From Uranotaenia lowii (lineage: Eukaryota > Arthropoda > Insecta > Diptera > Culicidae), in assembly GCF_029784155.1 (NCBI RefSeq), contig NC_073693.1:235852447-235916446 (forward strand): a DNA stretch of 64,000 nt, read 5' to 3'. Position numbers and translations under genes: made by a program. This document shows, one piece after another, positions 35,106 to 46,802 of this stretch. Under the pieces are notes generated by a model. The model was given only the letters and a program-made list of their open reading frames with translations. It had not been told where the DNA came from and searched no databases. The stretch's first letter is position 1, and every line of letters begins with the position of its first letter.

Positions 35106-35400
35106 CAGTGATGCGAATGTCATCCGAAAAACAGTAGGGATCGTGACAGTTGCATAACATTTTCCAAAGACATTCGAAAAGATATAAACAATGTTAAATG
35201 TTATTATTTAGTTTTGCGATGACAGTCAATAAGAAAAATGTTATCGAATTATTCATCTCGATAACATTTTTGACTTGTGACAGTCGAATATTCTTTTGGT
35301 CCTCTGACTGTCGGAATGACATTTTTGAATTTCAAATTGCGTGACTGTCATGGAAAAAAATAAAAAAATGTCATAATTTTAACAGTCATAAAGTTCATTG
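35106..35400. repeat. Dispersed repeat family F, copy 1 (tentative)
   Basis: cagtgatgcgaatgtcatcc at its left edge resembles the reverse complement of the right edge of 39960-40309. The interior is rich in tgacagtc and aatgtca motifs in both orientations. Boundaries are uncertain. Confidence 0.45.
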
Positions 35401-35468
35401 GCCACGGCCAATCTGGCCGGTTCCGGAATCCGAAAAAATGGGATGATGGAATGATGATGATGAAGTCC

Positions 35469-36389
35469 CCCAGACAACCATTTGGTGGGTATTTTGAATT
35501 TGCAACGCAAATATACGTGCAAATATTCGTGCAAACATATCGTATATAATGTAGCAAAACCAGTATATACGTATCATTTTGGCGCTCTCATTTTCCGTCA
35601 GTTAAATAAAAATAAGATTATTATTTTTTTGTACTTTAAACCAATTGGTTTATTCATCTTCAAAAATAATATAGGTAAGATTTTTAAAAAAAAAAGGCGT
35701 TTTTTTGCTGTCAAATTCAAGTTTATATCGTAAAAAACTATTATTTGCCTGATTGCTGATTTTTTTTTAACGTTCATGAGTTATTGTTAGTACCTGGACT
35801 TGATCCGCTGACCATACGATCTGCAGCTCATGATGGTTCCTCGACGCTATCTGGAATATATAAATTCAAGGGGATTTGCTTCAAAAGCATTACACCAAAA
35901 GCAAATCGTATATTTCTATAACTAAAATCTTTAAAATCGTAAAATACGTCATCGATGATCGATTTTATTGAGCATTTTATGTATTGTTTTACGATTGCCA
36001 GCAAATACGTTTGACGAAAATCAGACATGCGAATTAATTTGCAAAGGTATACGATTGCATGCGCATTATTACGGATCAATGCAGTTATATACGTTTTTTA
36101 TTTCGAATTATTTTATGCATAGCACGACAAAATCTCTCAGTCACGGCTGATCACCGTATATCGGTCGTTTCACGGATTTTTTTGCGAAATGTCGTACACA
36201 AAGGTCGAGTTCATATATACATAAATACGAGTCTCTCTTCTTGTCGTAATAAAATCATGCAATGCTTTTAAATACGATAAAGAATATGCATGGACCGCAC
36301 ATTGTAGGTGCCGATATACGAAAATGAGTATAAATAACATTCTATACAATGTGATTTGTAAAAGAAAATACGACTTCTGGTTGTCTGGG
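35469..36389. mobile_element. TIR-bounded element of ~920 bp, unknown family
   Basis: cccagacaacca (35469-35480) is perfectly inverted at 36378-36389 (tggttgtctggg), and similarity continues inward to gtattttg/gtattttc. The interior is unusually rich in atacg/cgtat motifs (more than 15). No transposase frame was recognised; short frames inside show no domain. Target duplication is not clear. Confidence 0.65.
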
Positions 36390-36663
36390 CCCTCCACTTT
36401 CCCCCGTGCATAGGATCTTGGGCTGAATTATCTTGTCGGATATTTTGTATAGTCTTCTCATGTTTGGTCGATTTTGTTAGTTGCCAGTTTTTTTGTGAAT
36501 GTATTCCCATGTACGTCCATAATTGCCTTTTTTTTATATGTTTTCTATTTTGGTGCTCTTAATTATCAACTTTTGAACAGGGACCATCTGAGAAAAGGGA
36601 TATTTCAGAGTAAAAAAATAAAAATAATCAGATTTTAACTTCCGACATATGAATAGAAAGCTC

Positions 36664-36775
36664 ATGATCTGTGCATGATTGGAATTGATAGAAGAAGTGG
36701 TTGTAGGTCATCCAAAATTTCTTGATCTGTACATAGTGGGAATTGATAGGAAAAGTGGTTCGGGGACATCTGGCC
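36664..36775 (+). repeat. 59 bp tandem duplication
   Basis: tgatctgtgcatgattggaa with gatagaagaagtggttg (from 36664) is repeated from 36723 as tgatctgtacatagtgggaa with gataggaaaagtggttc. Confidence 0.75.
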
Positions 36776-37079
36776 AATCTGGGCCACGGCCTATAAATAT
36801 TTACATGTTTACATGTCATCGACGTAGCGCCACCAGATTTTGAAGAAGAAAAACATAAAATCCTTGAGGCAGGTTTTTTGAACGGTTTTGACAACGAATT
36901 TGTACTCAAAATTCTGTAACCGTTGTTACAAAATGCATTAAATCTTTTTTCAATTTTTCTGTATGTAATGAGTAAGCTGTAGTGTATTTTGTTGAATTTA
37001 TGTGAAGGAAGTAGGGATTATTCTTTATATTAGCTAGAATGGGGATTTTTTAATAAACAAAAACATATATTGTTAGTTT

Positions 37080-38096
37080 TAGACGAGCGGGCTTCATAGA
37101 GGGTGTTCATGGTACTATGAACAATGGGGGTGGTCCGCCATATTGGGTAGCTGAACAAGGGTTGGCATAGGAGGATGGGCAAAGAGGAAGATGACTCAGC
37201 TTCCGTTATGTGTCATTTTCATCTTGGCGTTCGTGTGTGAAAGTTGTGAGTGTCCTAAGTAAATGTGTTGTATGTAAGTGGCCTTAAGAGTCCGACAACC
37301 TTGGATCATTCAGGTAAAATTTTCGTATGAAGGGGGGAAATGATCTATTATGTTAAAAACCGGTTAATTTTATAGGACCTTGTAATCCTTGATTGGTTTT
37401 CTAAAAGAAAACCACGACCTCACACCACGCACGAGTCGGCCTAGGCAGTCTTGGACTGTCTACGCCTAACCCGTAAAAGACCTGTCTCTCTGGTCCCGTG
37501 GGACCATAAGTACCAAGGAGAGTTGTCTCAGGCCCAAGGGCCTTAATCGCTCAGGAGACCCCCTCTCGGCGCGACCAATACGGCCTTGCTGTGGTCCGCC
37601 GATCGCATCAACGAGGGAAGACGCCAGCAAGCCAACTCCAGCAGTCCAAAAACTCCATTTTGGACAGTCAACCCAAGCCACAAAACGAACTCTTGGTCAT
37701 CCAAGCAAGAGTTCAACAGCAGATCGACAAATCATCGAGCATCGAAACACCGAGCAGGATCCTGTAGCGCGCCAACGAGTACCCAGAGAAAATCCGTCGA
37801 CGGTATGTACACCCCATTTATGAAGTGCCCCTGAACCACACTACACACCCACACCCACACTTCTTGAAACGAAAAATAAAACCCCAGAATTTGCTAAAGA
37901 ATAAAATCTTTCAGTTTCAACTCAATTAAACTGTTTTGATTTGGCAAGAAACTCCACAGCTAACTCCGTAAATTTTGTTCCGCGTTCCCTCCGGGTACCC
38001 AGTAGTAGGCCGACCCTGGGACACAGTTCAAGGGTCTCCTGCTGCTGAGCTAGTTTTCCGGGAGTGTTGGACCAGTAGGTTTTAATTCTCCAAAAA
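37080..38096. other. G/C-richer block upstream of the Penelope remnant, unassigned
   Basis: Contains a near-palindrome at about 37105-37125 (tgttcatggtactatgaaca), a splice-donor-like cattcaggtaaaat near 37310, two aataaaa motifs (about 37876 and 37900), and a strand of mostly balanced composition. It may be part of the Penelope-like element, an LTR fragment, or an untranslated exon. I cannot assign it. Frames at 37466-37681 and 37922-38131 have no recognised domain. Confidence 0.35.
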
Positions 38097-39594
38097 CATG
38101 CCCGAAAAAAGTACCGAAGTGATGCTACCACTTTCAGGCCAGAGAAAGAAGAGCCCTACAGAGTTAGCCTGCCGTTCCACCCGAAACTAACTAATGGGAT
38201 AACAAAAATCCTTTCTCAACACGGTCTGAAAACAGCATACAAGAGCGGCAACACCCTTAAGGATTGGTTGATCTCCTTGAAGGATAAGATCCCGCAGGAT
38301 GAGAGATCCGGAATCTACTTATGAAATTCCCTGTGAGAGTTGCCCAGCTGTTTACATTGGCCAAACTCGTCGCAAATTTAAAGTTCGACTTAAGGAACAT
38401 AAGAATGCTGTAGACAACAACAGGGTCAATGAATCCAGCGTAGCCGCCCACGCAACGGAAATGGATCACTCCATAAACTGGGAAAAAGTGATTTATAGGA
38501 AATGCGTAAGAAAAGCCTCACATTTGAACGCATGGGAGTCGATGTTCGAATACCGTAAACTGGGGGATCTTTGATCACTTTTTTCATTCATTTTTCAATA
38601 TTTTGTAAGGGGTTGCTTTTTCGTAATACCTAAAAGCTTTAAAACCCTTACTGAGGTGAGGAGTATAAAACATGATCATTGATTGCAGTAAATTCAAACG
38701 ACATTGGTGATTATAACTAGATAATTGTTTATTACAAAACCAGATTTCGAGTTTCGGGGTAACTTTGATCTCTATGGTTTTTACGTATCTCAACATATTA
38801 AAATTTATTATTTTGATGGCATTAAGCACAGAAGGCTCAAAACATCGAAAACAGTAATTTTTTGTTTCGACTTAATAGAATTTTTCAACGTTTTCTTTCA
38901 AAAACAAATATACTCGAAAGATGGACAATGTTGCTGCATACATTTAGGGGCAAAAATTATAAACATTTTTCAATATTTTTTGGCCTCAAAAACAAATAAA
39001 ATTTTACCTTCGTGCAATTCCCTAAGTCCTCGTACTGTTCCCATGTTCTTGTTTTCTTCAAACTTAACCATATGATAGGGTTTTTAGCCATTTTTTCTTT
39101 AGGGGCTTTTTCAAGGAAAATGACCGTTTTTTTTTATCAATATAGAAAAATTATCATCAAATGACCATAAAAACAACACTTAAACCAAAACCAAACCAAG
39201 AAAGAAGTTGAACTTTCACATTGAACAACCCATTTGCTCCTAAATGCTTACATTTGATCAGTAGAGATGTTTGTTTGTGAGCCTTCAAAAAACCTCATAT
39301 TTTAAGCTTTTAAAATTATATTTTAAGTAATATAAGAAATCTCCTTAAACATACCAAATTTAGCTTATTTGTAACTCAATTTACAGGCTTTCAAACGAAG
39401 TTAACAGTTTTCAGATATTATAACTTTATACTTAGTTAATGATGATTTTCTGAAAAAATTTCATGTTGATCAAAGTTACCCCGCTGATCAAAGTACCCCC
39501 AGTTTACGGTACTTCCGAAAAACCGCTAATGAACAAAAATGACCCACCAATTATGTCGCCGCTTTTCACCTTCACCAAAAGGAAAATCTCATAA
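38097..39594 (+). pseudogene. Penelope-like element C-terminal end (linker and GIY-YIG endonuclease), split by a MITE
   Basis: Penelope-like elements encode a reverse transcriptase followed by a GIY-YIG endonuclease; only the end of that protein remains. From about 38097 one frame encodes the linker (ending KDKIPQDERSGIY). A frameshift near 38315 moves to the frame 38299-38552, which encodes EIPCESCPAVYIGQTRRKF, a RLKEHK motif and a His-rich AAHATEMDH segment, then LNAWES with the likely catalytic Glu. The frame is cut at 38552 by a 957 bp MITE. It resumes beyond 39512, where 39529-39594 encodes a short tail (MNKNDPPIMSPLF) typical of the family's end, in a frame shifted by one. The RT domain was not found upstream. 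It is clearly dead. Confidence 0.85.
38553..39509. mobile_element. MITE family C, copy 2, complete, TA-flanked, inside the Penelope remnant
   Basis: 957 bp. The left end ccgtaaactgggggatcttt then gatca; the right end tgatcaaagtacccccagtt then tacgg, an inverted repeat of about 25 bp with few mismatches. It is flanked by TA on both sides (38551-38552 and 39510-39511). TA duplications suggest a Tc1/mariner-type source, by inference. No transposase. The last residues of the upstream open frame at 38553-38574 are MITE sequence, not Penelope. Confidence 0.88.
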
Positions 39595-39959
39595 AGGTAC
39601 CTTCTTTCGACGAATACTACGACACTCGTAGTATGATCCTGCTAGTAATTTCTTCGTGTGATCAGTCGGACATCGTCCTGTAGATGGGCAACATCGAGCC
39701 CGAAACCGGTCGACAAAAAAGGTAATTTTGAATCTTTTTTTCCGTTTGTAAGAACGTCAAGTGTCGTGTCGTGTCCTGTTATACGTCTTGTGTTAATTGT
39801 ACAGATGAAGAGCTTACCCTAAATGTGTCGCAAGTTAAAATCTAATCATTTTCATTTTTCGAATTCCGGAACCGGTCAGATTGTCCAGTCCACAAGGGCA
39901 AAGTCTCACTTCCAAAAGTCTCCAGAATAAAACTACCAAGGAACCGTTTTAACTGTCGC

Positions 39960-40309
39960 GATATTCATTTTTATAACATTTCATTGAGATTCCATTGAAT
40001 GTTCCGATTATGATTCTGTAACGTTCAAAATGGTAAATGTCGCCATAACATTTGTCAATATGAATGTCATCGAAGCAACGACCGACTTTTATCTGATTAG
40101 CTTAACATTTTTTTCCATGACCATCACCCCGATGCAAGTTGTGACATTAATCCCAAATGTTATTTGACATTTTTTTCGAGGGAATTTCTTAGCGATGACA
40201 TTCACAAAATCCAAAAAGGACATGACTGCGACGGTCGTTTTCGTACTGAAGAATGTCGTTCTAGGCTTCGGAAAAATGTCAAATGACATTCGGACAGTTA
40301 TCATCCCTG
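39960..40309. repeat. Dispersed repeat family F, copy 2 (tentative)
   Basis: Rich in aatgtca/tgacatt motifs, ending gacattcggacagttatcat then ccctgg. The reverse complement of that edge resembles the left edge at 35106. Sequence after 39595 up to here may include Penelope 3' untranslated DNA (a gggcaacatcgagcccgaaa block at about 39688). Confidence 0.45.
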
Positions 40310-40334
40310 GCCTCTGAGTCGTTTTGCTTTTTTG

Positions 40335-40545
40335 AGGTCTTTCTTGAATTTTTCAAACCCTGGAATCTAAAAGGCTTTGTTTCAGATCAAAACTCATCTA
40401 TGATTTTTTCCAGAATTTTAAAGTTACGTTTGCATGAGGAATTTTGAACTTTCATGTTTGTATGGGTAAATTGAATATTTTATTCTGAAATATTCAACTT
40501 CGTTTGTGTTTCATCTGTGAAAACAAAACACAAAGTTTCATTCTC
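40335..40545 (+). repeat. MITE family B, copy 3 (left part only)
   Basis: Starts with ttgaatttttcaaaccctgg, then aaaactcatctatgattttt, gtttgcatgaggaattttga and gtatgggtaaattgaatatt. It fades after about 40545. Confidence 0.75.
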
Positions 40546-42540
40546 ATTCTTATACCTTTGCGTTGTTGGCCAACAAGGTTGAATGATTCTTCTAAATCAA
40601 AGCAATTGAAAGATTCTTTTCATCTTAACTACAGAATTTTTGTTCAAGTATCTACAATGTTGATTGTTAGACACCATGATCAAGTGTTACCTAGACGCAT
40701 TAAAATTCAATATTATTTCGCAAAGAGTTTTGAATATTTTAAGCTATTTTAAAATTAAAAAAAAAACTACCGTACTGCCAACAATGTAACTCCGCCGCAA
40801 CTAAGAGCTCGAGCTAGATTCCCATTGCATCCGCCGTTCATACCAAACATCGGCGGACGACGACGGCTAGCTGATTGCGGTAAAATTTATGAATGACACG
40901 GAATTACTTGTGATGATATTTGGTACACCGACCGGCTGGCCGTCGAAGCTTTCGACGCCCTTGGAAATCGTTGGAGGGAAAATCCTCACGCCGAACTGAG
41001 GAAGGTGAAGGAGGTTGGTGAGTTGTTGATTTGCCCACTAGTAGACGTCCTGGCTTGGAATCGACGTCGAAATCTAGAGAGACAGAGAAGGAGAGATTCA
41101 TGTTGACCAGTCACCAATTCATCCATCAGCCTGATCCGAAAGTCACCGGGCAGCCATTCAGGGCGATCTGGCCAATGGCCAATGTGTCACTCGGACCAGG
41201 ATTTTAATCAGCTTTGACGTCGCATTGATGGAGCTATTATTTGTGGGCTCTGGCTTGTCTGACATGTGCCGTGGTGATGTGCGTATCGTCATCATTGCTG
41301 GGGAGGTGCTTTTTGGCTCATTGGATGGATGAGTTGGCCAAAGTTGGCTGGCTCTCTGATCGACTGACTGACTGACTGAAGACTGTAGGCTGAATATGAA
41401 TGACACGTTTCGCATAAATTGGGAAGACACATCGTCTGCGGTCTACGTCGTTTGTTCGTGATAGGAAATCATCAATCCCACTCAATGATAATATTATAAT
41501 ACTTTGAACATGGTTGAACATTTTTCTTTAATATCGTCCAATAATCATCTTCAATTTAAAAATTAATTTTATTGGGAACGTTGACCTACACAGAAATAAT
41601 TTCGAAAAATTTAACTAGACATTTTCAATATGAAAGTATTTTCATGGTTTCACCTACAGAAACCCAACTTCCAAATTTCATTCACGCATAACTTTCGCCC
41701 CGGGAAGGCTCGAATAATTTCCACAATAATGGAGCATCCTGTTGTCTGGAGCAATTGTTTAGCCTTAAAACTGCGCCGCCACAATAACAAAATGCTGGAA
41801 ATTAATTCCCCCGGGCCATTCAATCCGCCATTCTAGGGAAGCACCACACCCCAAACTGCTGGGGCACACATACGAAAAGCAATTATCCTACCGTAACACG
41901 TTTCGCCGGACTGGCCGCGGCAAATATACGGACATTCCTGTACCATGGCCGCCCTAAACCGTCACGTCCTCTACTATACATATATATGTATACATACATA
42001 TGTATGAACTCCGTTACAATCCGCTCTTTCTGGTCCTGTCAGCAGCGTTCCAAAACTCTGAATCCGCGGCATGGCGTGGCGCGAGGAGAAACCTCATGCA
42101 TATGCAATTTTCCCAGAAAGTTGTGTACACACTGGGTAACCTGCAGCATTCCGAAGGCATCTAACCGCCTAACACCCTGCTGCCATGTCATCTCTCTCTC
42201 TCTTTCTGAGAAGCAAAGCTGCTTCCATAGTCGCCATTATTCACCAGCAGCCAGCATCTAGTGAAATCGTTCAGTAAAGAACCAGTTTCCATCTACGACC
42301 TACCCGTTTTTTTTTAGCTCCTTCTCAAGCGACGAACCCTTGAAGGAGCCACACTCAATCCACTCAAAACTTATATGCACCCATAGAAGAGGTTGCAAAA
42401 ATCTTTGCACTATTGGCACTATTGGCATAAAGACTCGAGCTCCGAAAAAAAATTATGCATGACCACTATATTAAAGCGAAACAAGAAAAACATTTTATAG
42501 GATTTTCATCCTATTGGATAATTCATACCAAAAAAAATAT
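40546..42540. other. Non-coding, comparatively balanced sequence
   Basis: 40790-42300 is visibly less AT-rich, with few homopolymers and little repetition apart from an alternating AT/AC stretch (about 41975-42005) and a CT run (about 42187-42203). Several short open frames on both strands show no recognised domain. It may be unique host DNA. Confidence 0.45.
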
Positions 42541-42541
42541 A

Positions 42542-42630
42542 GTGAGAATCGAACTCACTGCAACATCTCATCTAAGCTTACCAGCCAGTATCTTACGCAG
42601 TGCTCCATCTGAGTCGGTTAGCGAACGAAA
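42542..42630 (-). repeat. tRNA-derived repeat head (SINE-like)
   Basis: On the minus strand a T-arm gtgagttcgattctcac (perfect 5 bp stem) is followed by a T run, and a box A-like ccgactcagatggagcactg lies about 55-65 bases upstream. There is no paired acceptor stem, so it is a tRNA-derived repeat or pseudogene, not a tRNA. Confidence 0.4.
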
Positions 42631-43754
42631 GATTACTGTCATATTCCTTCTGCCACTACCGACTATATACCAAAAACGCCGTTGGAACCAAAAAAAATGT
42701 TTTTTTTTTCTTATGCTGGTTTACATACACACACAGCGCTCGGTACATCGTTCAACAAAATTGTTTCCATCCTACTTTGCCTTGTGATAGGATATGGGAT
42801 ATGTTTTATTTGGTTTCATTCAGACATATGCAATACGGTTGTAATTTGAGGACAATGTCAGTTATTAGAACGCTTGTTAATGCCGGTTTGGCACAAAATC
42901 TTACGCCGATAATTCCTCCTCCAAGGAAATTTATTATTCGAGTAGAATCTGATTTGTGGGTGTACATTTAAAATTCGGAAAAAAGAGGAAACCTATCATC
43001 GACTGTCGACTAGCACAATTGCGGAACTGAACCCTCATGTACAGTAAACTTCACTTGTCAACTGTTTCTCGGAGACGCTGAAGCTTTTGATGTATCCAGA
43101 AGCTGTTTTCAATTATCTCGGTCCTAACTCGGTGACATTCAATTGGATACGTAATACTTTATCATTCCGTGTAAACCTTTAGAAGAAACGGCCCATCGGA
43201 AAAAAGCCAGACGAAATAGGCTATCTGTAGAAAGAAATTTCGAAAAATGAATCGCAAGAAGTATGGAAAAAATCCTGAAGTTTATTTTAAGAAATTTGAA
43301 TATGATGTTTTTAAAGGGTTGAAATTTCTCAATATTTTTTCTTGAAAAATTCTTTAAATGACGTTTTGATAAGGTACTTGAAAGTTTTTTTTTTTTTTTT
43401 TTGATAAACATAATAAAAATGAATGTTACCAAAATAAACTAAGCTTAACTGACTTCTCACATCCATTTTTATTCATTGAATCAGAAATGCCTCATCAAAT
43501 GCTCAAACCCGATGCTCTCTCTTTAAACATCGATGGCGGCGTCTATCACTATCATCCCTATTCCCTATCAAGCCTATTCCCTCCTACTATTGCATAATGA
43601 AATAAGTTTATATCTTTTTCCTTTATAATATTTCTTATCTAAATTTTACATTAGGTGTCACTATTGAAACTTAAGAAAACCTGTCTTCCTTTTGTTATAC
43701 TTAAAAATAATATACTTGTACTTCTCAACTGAAAATGAATTTATGGGTTGAATT

Positions 43755-44544
43755 AGAGTTTCGATTTCCCGGCCATTTTTGCGTTCCCGGGAATCGGGAA
43801 ATCTTATGATCCTTTTCCCGGGATCCTAAGAAAAATAGAAATTTAAAATTTAAACACTGAACTGCTAACGAAACCTTATGTATATGGTATTTTTAAAATT
43901 TTAGTTAGTTGTATTGTTAAGTATTTCAATCTTTTTAATGCCCCCCAAAATTCAATCAGCAATTGTAAAACCCAAGAACCAAAAACTAAGTACTTGAACT
44001 GACAAATTTGACTGATATCGATAGACGCTGGTTATCTAGATTTCAGATTATTCGTCAAATTTTACAATTTTTAAGGATGAAGGATAGAATTCCATTTATT
44101 TAAAAATATATCATTTTTAATTTTGCTACTGTTAACAGATTGTGAAACGGAAGCTCTAAATGCTGAGTGGTCTATAAAAGATCATTTAGAATCTATTCGT
44201 AGCGTTTTTATTGGAGTTGTTCGGTTTTATAGATTTTTTGTCATTTTCACTTTTAAACTTCGAACGTAGAAAAAACATTTTTTATCAAATTCAACGTACC
44301 TACAAGTTGTTAAAAATGTTAAATGTTAAGGTCTAAGACAGATATCAAGGTAGAACTATCGTTTTTTTTTTCTTGTTAAATCTGATTCATTTCCCAATTT
44401 AGATCGTGTAAGTTTTAAGTTATTTACACATTTTTATTGGTTTCGGGAATTCCCGGGATTTTTTAGCGTTTTCCAGGATTCGGAAATTCTCGATTTTTTT
44501 TAATCCATGTAATTCCCGCCCGGAAAATCCCGGAAGGACACTCT
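43755..44544. mobile_element. Foldback MITE family H with cccgg-rich inverted ends
   Basis: The left end agagtttcgatttcccggcc with gttcccgggaatcgggaaat is inverted at the right (attcccgggattttttagcg, then cggaaaatcccggaaggaca and ctct). About 790 bp. No transposase. The target duplication is unclear. Confidence 0.72.
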
Positions 44545-46151
44545 GGATTAAACAAGTTGAAAAATTATTTAACTAATTTTGAAATCTATCGCAAACCAAT
44601 CACAAATGTTTCTATCGTTTACTGTTTGATTGAAAAATTACAAACACTTGAAAAATTATGATAGATTGATTGATTTCATCAGTTGTGAATGTATTTTTTT
44701 TGGTCGACTTTCAAACACTAAAAAATCAAGTAGTTTCAACATTAGTTATTTACAATATCAGAAGAAAGTTTCCAGAAAAATTCATAAATCTTTTATTTTT
44801 TGTCAAATTTCACAAAAAATATATTTTCCAGGAGTGTAACCTAAACACGATCTTTTATTTTTTACTTAAAATGAGTTTGTTTTGTTTTGTTTTTTGATTA
44901 AAAATTTTATACAGGAAAAAATCACAACTTATATAGGATTCCAAATAAAAAAAATTAAAAAGCAAAAAGTTTCACTTAGAACCAAATATACGATGTATTA
45001 TTTCTGGCTAATCAAAACTGATGCATGAAAAAATTATTCCTAACAAACTTTAACACCCTAGGAATAAATACTTCTTAAAGTATAGAAATATGAATTTCTC
45101 GAAGCAATACAGAAGAGAAAGAAAATGTGTCTTTTCAAAAAGTACCGTATTTGAACCCTTGATAACTTTTTTTTGTTATTACTCGGCCTTCGAATGAAAT
45201 GAGTGAAATAACGCTTTTTCAACACAAGTCGTAGATTTATGCAACAAGGCGTGCGAATTGGATATTAACGACGACCTTGTGCTGAAAAAATTGAGTTTAG
45301 CAAAGAGTTGCATGAACAATTCATTGCAATACTGCAAAATACCCTTCAGAATCAATTTATAAAAAGATACTTTAGAACCGAAACAGTGTCATCAAGATAA
45401 ACTTTTCGACATCGATTTGAAAACAATATCAAAAAGATCTATTTTTCGACACTGCATTTTAGGAAAAGCAGGCCAACCAAAGTTTGTTTGACAAAATAAA
45501 AATAAGTAGCTGTAAAAATGTCGATTTTGCTGCTATTTTCCAGGAAGAATGACCCAAACGGGTTAAACTCTTATCAAAAAGAAAAAAAGATTTTGCAGCT
45601 TGGCAACTACAAATGGTGTCCAATTCAAAGCGAGCGACTCTTCAGATTGAACTTATTAAGTTAAAATTTCACACGGGGCCTTTTGGCATTCCAAGAAAAA
45701 ATTTCCGCCCAAGTATTTTATGATACGATTATATGTATGATGAATCAATTGGAGCATTGCAGATGAAGCATACTTGATTATTACTTGTACACGCGAATTT
45801 AATGTTTTTATTAAAGTATAAAACATTCAGAATAAACTTTTTGTTATTGAACTTCAAAATAACACTTCAACACTTCTTTGCAATGTCGAGAAAAAAAATG
45901 ATCGATCAACCTTACAAATACACCATGATTCTCAAAAAAAAACAAAGCCAAATTTTCCACATTACGGAATTAAGCTGACAAATATTTTTATAATTAAATC
46001 AATTTACCCACATCTGAGCTGAGTTTTAGCCATCGTGACATATCCTTGTATATAAGAAGAGTTTTTTTGGGAATAAAAGTGTGAAGTCTTTAACTCGATT
46101 TGTTGATTTTTTGTAACTGTGAAAGAAGACTTACTTGATTCGGTGTCATTT
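44545..46151. other. AT-rich non-coding sequence; small inverted repeat at about 45212-45290
   Basis: tttttcaacacaagtcgt and its inverse acgaccttgtgctgaaaaa lie about 40 bases apart. Nothing else was recognised. Confidence 0.5.
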
Positions 46152-46802
46152 ATGAATTTCTCAATCTCTGGGATCTTAAAAACTTTGTTTTGGTTCAAAA
46201 CTCATCTATGATTTTGGCAGATTTTTTAAGTAACATTTACATGAGTAAATTTGAACTTTTATATTTGTACGGAAAAATGCAATACTTTACTCTGAAAAAT
46301 CAACACCATTTATTTCTGTACACCAAAGCCTGCTTACGAGGCTTTGTGGCAATTTAAAGTTTTTCTAAAAAATATTTATCGCTAAGCAACTTTGTCGAAG
46401 ACCGCAACTTCGTATCTAGTTAGGAAAAAAAGGTATAAGTTTTGGTATTGCAAAACAATCAATTCAACTGACACACTGCTGGTGACTATCGAGCTATTGC
46501 ATGACAACATTTCAAGCAATACTTCGCTAGATATCAGTAGTGATGTCAGTTGAATTAATTGTTTTTCAATGCCAAAAGACATAACCCTATTCATCAGCTG
46601 ATAATTTTCTTGCCTGATAAGATACTCAGAAAAATTTATTATTTTGTTGTGATTCTGATTCAAAACTAAATATTCGAATTTTCCATTTGAAATGGTAAAA
46701 TTTCAAATTTATTCATGAAAACTTTAATTAAAATTAAGCAAAAAATCATGAATGAGTTTTGAAACGATATGAATACATTTTAGACCGCAAAAAATTCAAA
46801 TC
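46152..46802. mobile_element. MITE family B, copy 4, complete and uninterrupted
   Basis: About 650 bp with long inverted arms. Left: actcatctatgattttggca and gtaacatttacatgagtaaa. Right: the inverse forms ttattcatgaaaactttaat and aaaaaatcatgaatgagttt. The centre is itself palindromic: attgcaaaacaatcaattca is mirrored by tgaattaattgtttttcaat. It gives the pre-insertion form of the site where the R1-like element sits in copy 2. Confidence 0.87.

Noticed and set aside
37105..37980. Possible solo LTR starting tgttcatggtactatgaaca and containing aataaaa signals
   Set aside because: No second LTR, target duplication or defined 3' terminus could be found, so it was left as an unassigned block.
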